NCBI RefSeq assembly: GCF_000499205.1
Contig: NZ_AWUK01000021.1
Location: forward strand, 1-64,000
DNA length: 64,000 bases
Source of the DNA: Paenibacillus sp. MAEPY2
GTDB lineage: Bacteria; Bacillota; Bacilli; Paenibacillales; Paenibacillaceae
Direction of reading: 5' to 3'
Below are positions 61,485 through 64,000 of the stretch, one piece after another. The notes below the pieces were generated by a model that was not told where the DNA came from, searched no databases, and was given only the letters and a program-made list of their open reading frames with translations. The first letter of the stretch is position 1. The number at the start of each line of letters is the position of its first letter. The position numbers and the translations under genes are program-made.

Positions 61485-62612
61485 TCACATGGTCCAGGTA
61501 ATCTTCACACGCAGATCGACGGTATCCTGCATGTTGGACACGTAATACGATATCGACTTCATGCCAAGCTGATACAAATCCTGCAAATCCTCTACTAGTC
61601 CTGTTTCAGTACCCTTGTATCTGAAAGTCAGCGAGGTTCCGCCATCCTTAAGCACACTCTGAACTTTTGTTTTCAGCGCGGAATGACCACTAATCGCATC
61701 GCTTTCGTCGTATAGCGAATATTCCAGCGCATGATACAGCTTCTGATACGCGGTTGCTTTGCTGCCTCCTGCCTTCACCAACGTTTGCAAAGCTTCACGA
61801 TAGGGGGCAGATGCAGCAGGATACTTGCCTTTAGCTGTCCAGACATGGTCACGTGCCATCTCATTATCACTGAGCAAATAATAACTGTGACTTACCTTCC
61901 CTTTGCGATCAGGAGTAGGATCATCCCATGTCGTGTCCATATGGTACCACTTGCCGTCCAGCTTGACGAGATTCCAGGCATGTAATTGATCACCAGCCGT
62001 TCCTTCCACAATCCGGTTATCTATACCCACCTGCTCCAGCATGCGATAAGCCAGCAAAGAATACCCTTGGCATACGGTGCTGCCGGTAACAAGTCCATCG
62101 TATGCAGTATATTTCTGCAAGGATGTATCGTAGGAAAGGTTAAGCACAATCCAGTCATGAATGGCTTTGACCTTCTCATGATTCGTCATACCCGGCACAA
62201 TAATTTCTTTCAGCACATTGGTCACCTTGCGGTTCACAAAATCGGTCTGTTCTTTGGTTTCCCGATATGCCAGCTTCACATGTACCTCTGCGGATACATT
62301 GGAGCCTTTATAGTTAAATGCGTAACTTTTAACGGTATATTGAATATAGGGATCACTGGTCATTGCTTCGTCAATGGAGCTCTGCAACTGTTTCTTGAGG
62401 CCTTTCACATTGCCTTTGTATGTAAAAACAAGTTCCTCCGTTCGCTGGGACATCGCGGTAAGCAACGTCTCACGCAGATCCGTATTCGTGGATATGTCCG
62501 ATGTTCCCGACGCCGCGTATAGCTGATCCAGATCGACCGCATGTGGCAGTGCCACAGCGACGAGACAGCCAGCCAATAGCAGGGTTATCACTCGTTTTCC
62601 GTGCTTGCCCAT
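61485..62612 (-). CDS. Secreted transglutaminase-like (TgpA/papain-fold) protein
   Basis: A 375-residue protein. A signal peptide (1-33) is followed by a mixed domain (about 45-130) and a transglutaminase-like domain. The catalytic residues are visible: Cys in STVCQGYSLLA, His in DQLHAWNLV and Asp in YHMDTTWDDP. The C-terminal domain (about 290-375) repeats the plan of the N-terminal one, FTYKG against FRYKG. It may be a protease or cross-linking enzyme at the cell wall. Its place next to the adhesin and sortase fits an envelope role. AGAGAGGTGG precedes the ATG. Confidence 0.8.
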   Translation of the reverse strand: MGKHGKRVITLLLAGCLVAVALPHAVDLDQLYAASGTSDISTNTDLRETLLTAMSQRTEELVFTYKGNVKGLKKQLQSSIDEAMTSDPYIQYTVKSYAFNYKGSNVSAEVHVKLAYRETKEQTDFVNRKVTNVLKEIIVPGMTNHEKVKAIHDWIVLNLSYDTSLQKYTAYDGLVTGSTVCQGYSLLAYRMLEQVGIDNRIVEGTAGDQLHAWNLVKLDGKWYHMDTTWDDPTPDRKGKVSHSYYLLSDNEMARDHVWTAKGKYPAASAPYREALQTLVKAGGSKATAYQKLYHALEYSLYDESDAISGHSALKTKVQSVLKDGGTSLTFRYKGTETGLVEDLQDLYQLGMKSISYYVSNMQDTVDLRVKITWTM

Positions 62613-62703
62613 GAAAGGATACCACCTCTCTTTGCAAAGTTCTCATGCCTCATTGTATCACAAAAGGGATTGACGGCAGGCTTCTAGTTTTGTCGAAAAG
62701 CAT

Positions 62704-62735
62704 CAAAAGAGACCCTCCGCAGAAGGTCCCTCTGT
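62704..62735 (-). terminator. Terminator of the SLH protein gene
   Basis: Imperfect stem AGAGGGACC/GGGTCTCT with a short loop and TTTT on the minus strand, about 80 bases after the stop. Confidence 0.5.
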
Positions 62736-62815
62736 CTTCAGAAAATAAACCTAACCTACCCGTTATTCTCATCATATGACGCCTCCGGGTATTTATGCAA
62801 CAAAACAAACTCTGC

Positions 62816-64000
62816 TCAATATAAGCGATTGCCGCTCATAAAGGTATCCGTCTTGCCCTGAAGCTTGGCCAGACGCTCCAATACCTGAGCCGCTTCCGCA
62901 ACCGTCACTTTACGTGCAGGCATGAAGCGACCTTCAATTGAAGGCAGTAATCCCAGCTTGATGCTAAGGGAGACAGCGCCTTTGTTGTTGACTGCACTGG
63001 CATCTGCCAGGTTGGGAAGGTCCGATGGCAATGTGTAGAATCCAGCTAATTTCTCATAGCGCAAAATGCGCACGAGCAATACTGCTAACTCTTCACGAGT
63101 CATCTCTTCTTCAGGATTTAGCTTCGTTTCAGGGTCGGCACCCGCTAACCATCGCTGATCGATCAATGTCCGCACAGCTTGGTAATAAGGGCTCTCCGGA
63201 GTGATGTCAGCATATAGATTGCCATCCCCATCACCGCTATAATACACATCCATATTCGGATTAACTGCTCTTGCCAAATAGGTAAACCAGTCTCCCTTGG
63301 TGATGACCCGATCCGGGAATACTCGTCCCTGTTCATCTGCAAGAAGTACACCATGTTGCACCATGTTCTGCAGAGGTGATTCAGCCGCGTGCCCCGTAAT
63401 ATCGCTGCTTGTAACTTGAACTGCTCCAGTCATACTTCCGTACATCGACTTCCATTCTCCCGTGTTGGCATCAAGCACTTCATAGGTCATGCCAGTCAAC
63501 GGACTGTCCGTACGAGTAGGCATATAGGCTAGCTTGACACCCGCAGGAACGGCTTCACCGTTCCCCATGCCGAAACCTCCATAACGCGAGTAGGCCAGTA
63601 CCAATTTGAATTCTTCAAGGTAGGTAGCTCTGGCTTTCTCATAGCTGATGGCTGGTTTGATATCCGTCGGCAGTTGCTCTGGCGATGCAGCAACCATCGA
63701 ATAAAATTCGTTGATCGTTCCATCATTCGAAATTTGTACCTGAACCGTATCATCCTTAACCACAATTCCGTTTAAATATCGCTGGAATATAAATGTTCGT
63801 GCATCGTCCAATTCAAGCACCGTTGAAAGTCGGAATTGCTTACTTGCATCCGGCACAAGTGAGATGATTGTATTGACAGCCAGCTTCTCGGCTTGAGCTT
63901 TGGTTACGGTCTTGCCTTTTACTTCCGTCTCCGACTTTTCCTGCTCCATGCCCGGCATCATGCGCTGATAAATGTTCACACTGTAGATCTGTCCGGTTGC
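62816..64000 (-). CDS. S-layer homology domain protein (5' end beyond the window)
   Basis: The visible 394 codons end at 62816 and the frame stays open to base 64000, so the start lies to the right. The N-terminal visible part (TVTKAQAEKLAVNTIISLVPD, FQRYLNGIVVKDDTVQVQIS, key parts) resembles YcdB/YcdC (PepSY-like) repeats. Three SLH motifs follow, at about 230-390 of the visible part (VFPDRVITKGDWFTYLAR, EEEMTREELAVLLVR, RKVTVAEAAQVLERLAK). SLH modules bind pyruvylated wall polymers and attach proteins to the surface. Confidence 0.85.
   Translation of the reverse strand, partial: ATGQIYSVNIYQRMMPGMEQEKSETEVKGKTVTKAQAEKLAVNTIISLVPDASKQFRLSTVLELDDARTFIFQRYLNGIVVKDDTVQVQISNDGTINEFYSMVAASPEQLPTDIKPAISYEKARATYLEEFKLVLAYSRYGGFGMGNGEAVPAGVKLAYMPTRTDSPLTGMTYEVLDANTGEWKSMYGSMTGAVQVTSSDITGHAAESPLQNMVQHGVLLADEQGRVFPDRVITKGDWFTYLARAVNPNMDVYYSGDGDGNLYADITPESPYYQAVRTLIDQRWLAGADPETKLNPEEEMTREELAVLLVRILRYEKLAGFYTLPSDLPNLADASAVNNKGAVSLSIKLGLLPSIEGRFMPARKVTVAEAAQVLERLAKLQGKTDTFMSGNRLY

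Overview
The window looks like chromosomal DNA of a spore-forming Gram-positive bacterium, most likely Paenibacillus or a close relative. The evidence is strong AGGAGG-type ribosome binding sites with several TTG and GTG starts, a spore-protease homologue (YyaC), SigB and SigY modules, sortase and S-layer-homology surface proteins, the indirect tRNA amidation operon gatCAB, and the Bacillus-type order perR / ygzB / ygxA / rRNA operon. I see no insertion sequence, prophage, tRNA or CRISPR array. Bases 1-330 are the promoter and leader region of an rRNA operon that runs leftwards out of the window.

Layout. 0.4-7.8 kb: ygxA, ygzB, a GH18 glycosidase, perR with its own Per box, a DUF4097 membrane operon, an MgtC-like protein and an acetyltransferase. 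7.9-11.1 kb: gatCAB. 11.4-18.6 kb: an IDEAL-like protein, sigY-yxlC-yxlD, a dedA / thioredoxin / MBL hydrolase operon, and an O-antigen-ligase-like membrane protein with a very GC-rich core. 18.7-25 kb: housekeeping and hypothetical genes (methyltransferase, hydrolase, yyaC, pirin, asparaginase). 25.1-28.2 kb: small membrane or stress proteins (PAP2, YeaQ-type, YtxH, DUF5665) and a CorA transporter. 28.3-37.5 kb: a seven-gene, one-direction SigB control operon. 37.7-40.8 kb: small general-stress genes. 40.8-48.1 kb: Mn-type CDF exporter, ABC-F protein, MBL hydrolase, and cytochrome bd oxidase with a CydS subunit and a 34-residue membrane peptide. 48.2-52.6 kb: a divergent two-component system and a receiver-like protein. 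52.8-55.9 kb: CvfC/YpgR and a lysine-riboswitch-controlled permease. 56-64 kb: a class D sortase, a 1484-residue LPXTG adhesin, a transglutaminase-like protein and an SLH protein cut by the window edge.

The main biological story is the SigB hub. In transcription order it encodes a receiver-PP2C phosphatase, a giant hybrid kinase with three receivers, a CheR-type methyltransferase, a second receiver-kinase-receiver hybrid, then RsbV, RsbW and SigB. This corresponds to the RsbY/RsbK/RsbM input of the Bacillus cereus group, with one extra kinase inserted. On reading the flanks I found a set of SigB-type promoters with a GTTTC-like -35 and almost always a 14-base spacer. One lies inside the operon just before rsbV, and the others precede genes for a YflT-type stress protein, a YtxG-like protein, a 54-residue DUF1328 protein, a PAP2 phosphatase, a YeaQ-type protein and a secreted SH3 protein. 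The window therefore seems to hold both the regulator and a local regulon.

All functions are inferred by reading protein motifs and gene order; no database search was possible. Start sites were moved from the longest frame wherever a ribosome binding site pointed to a better one.
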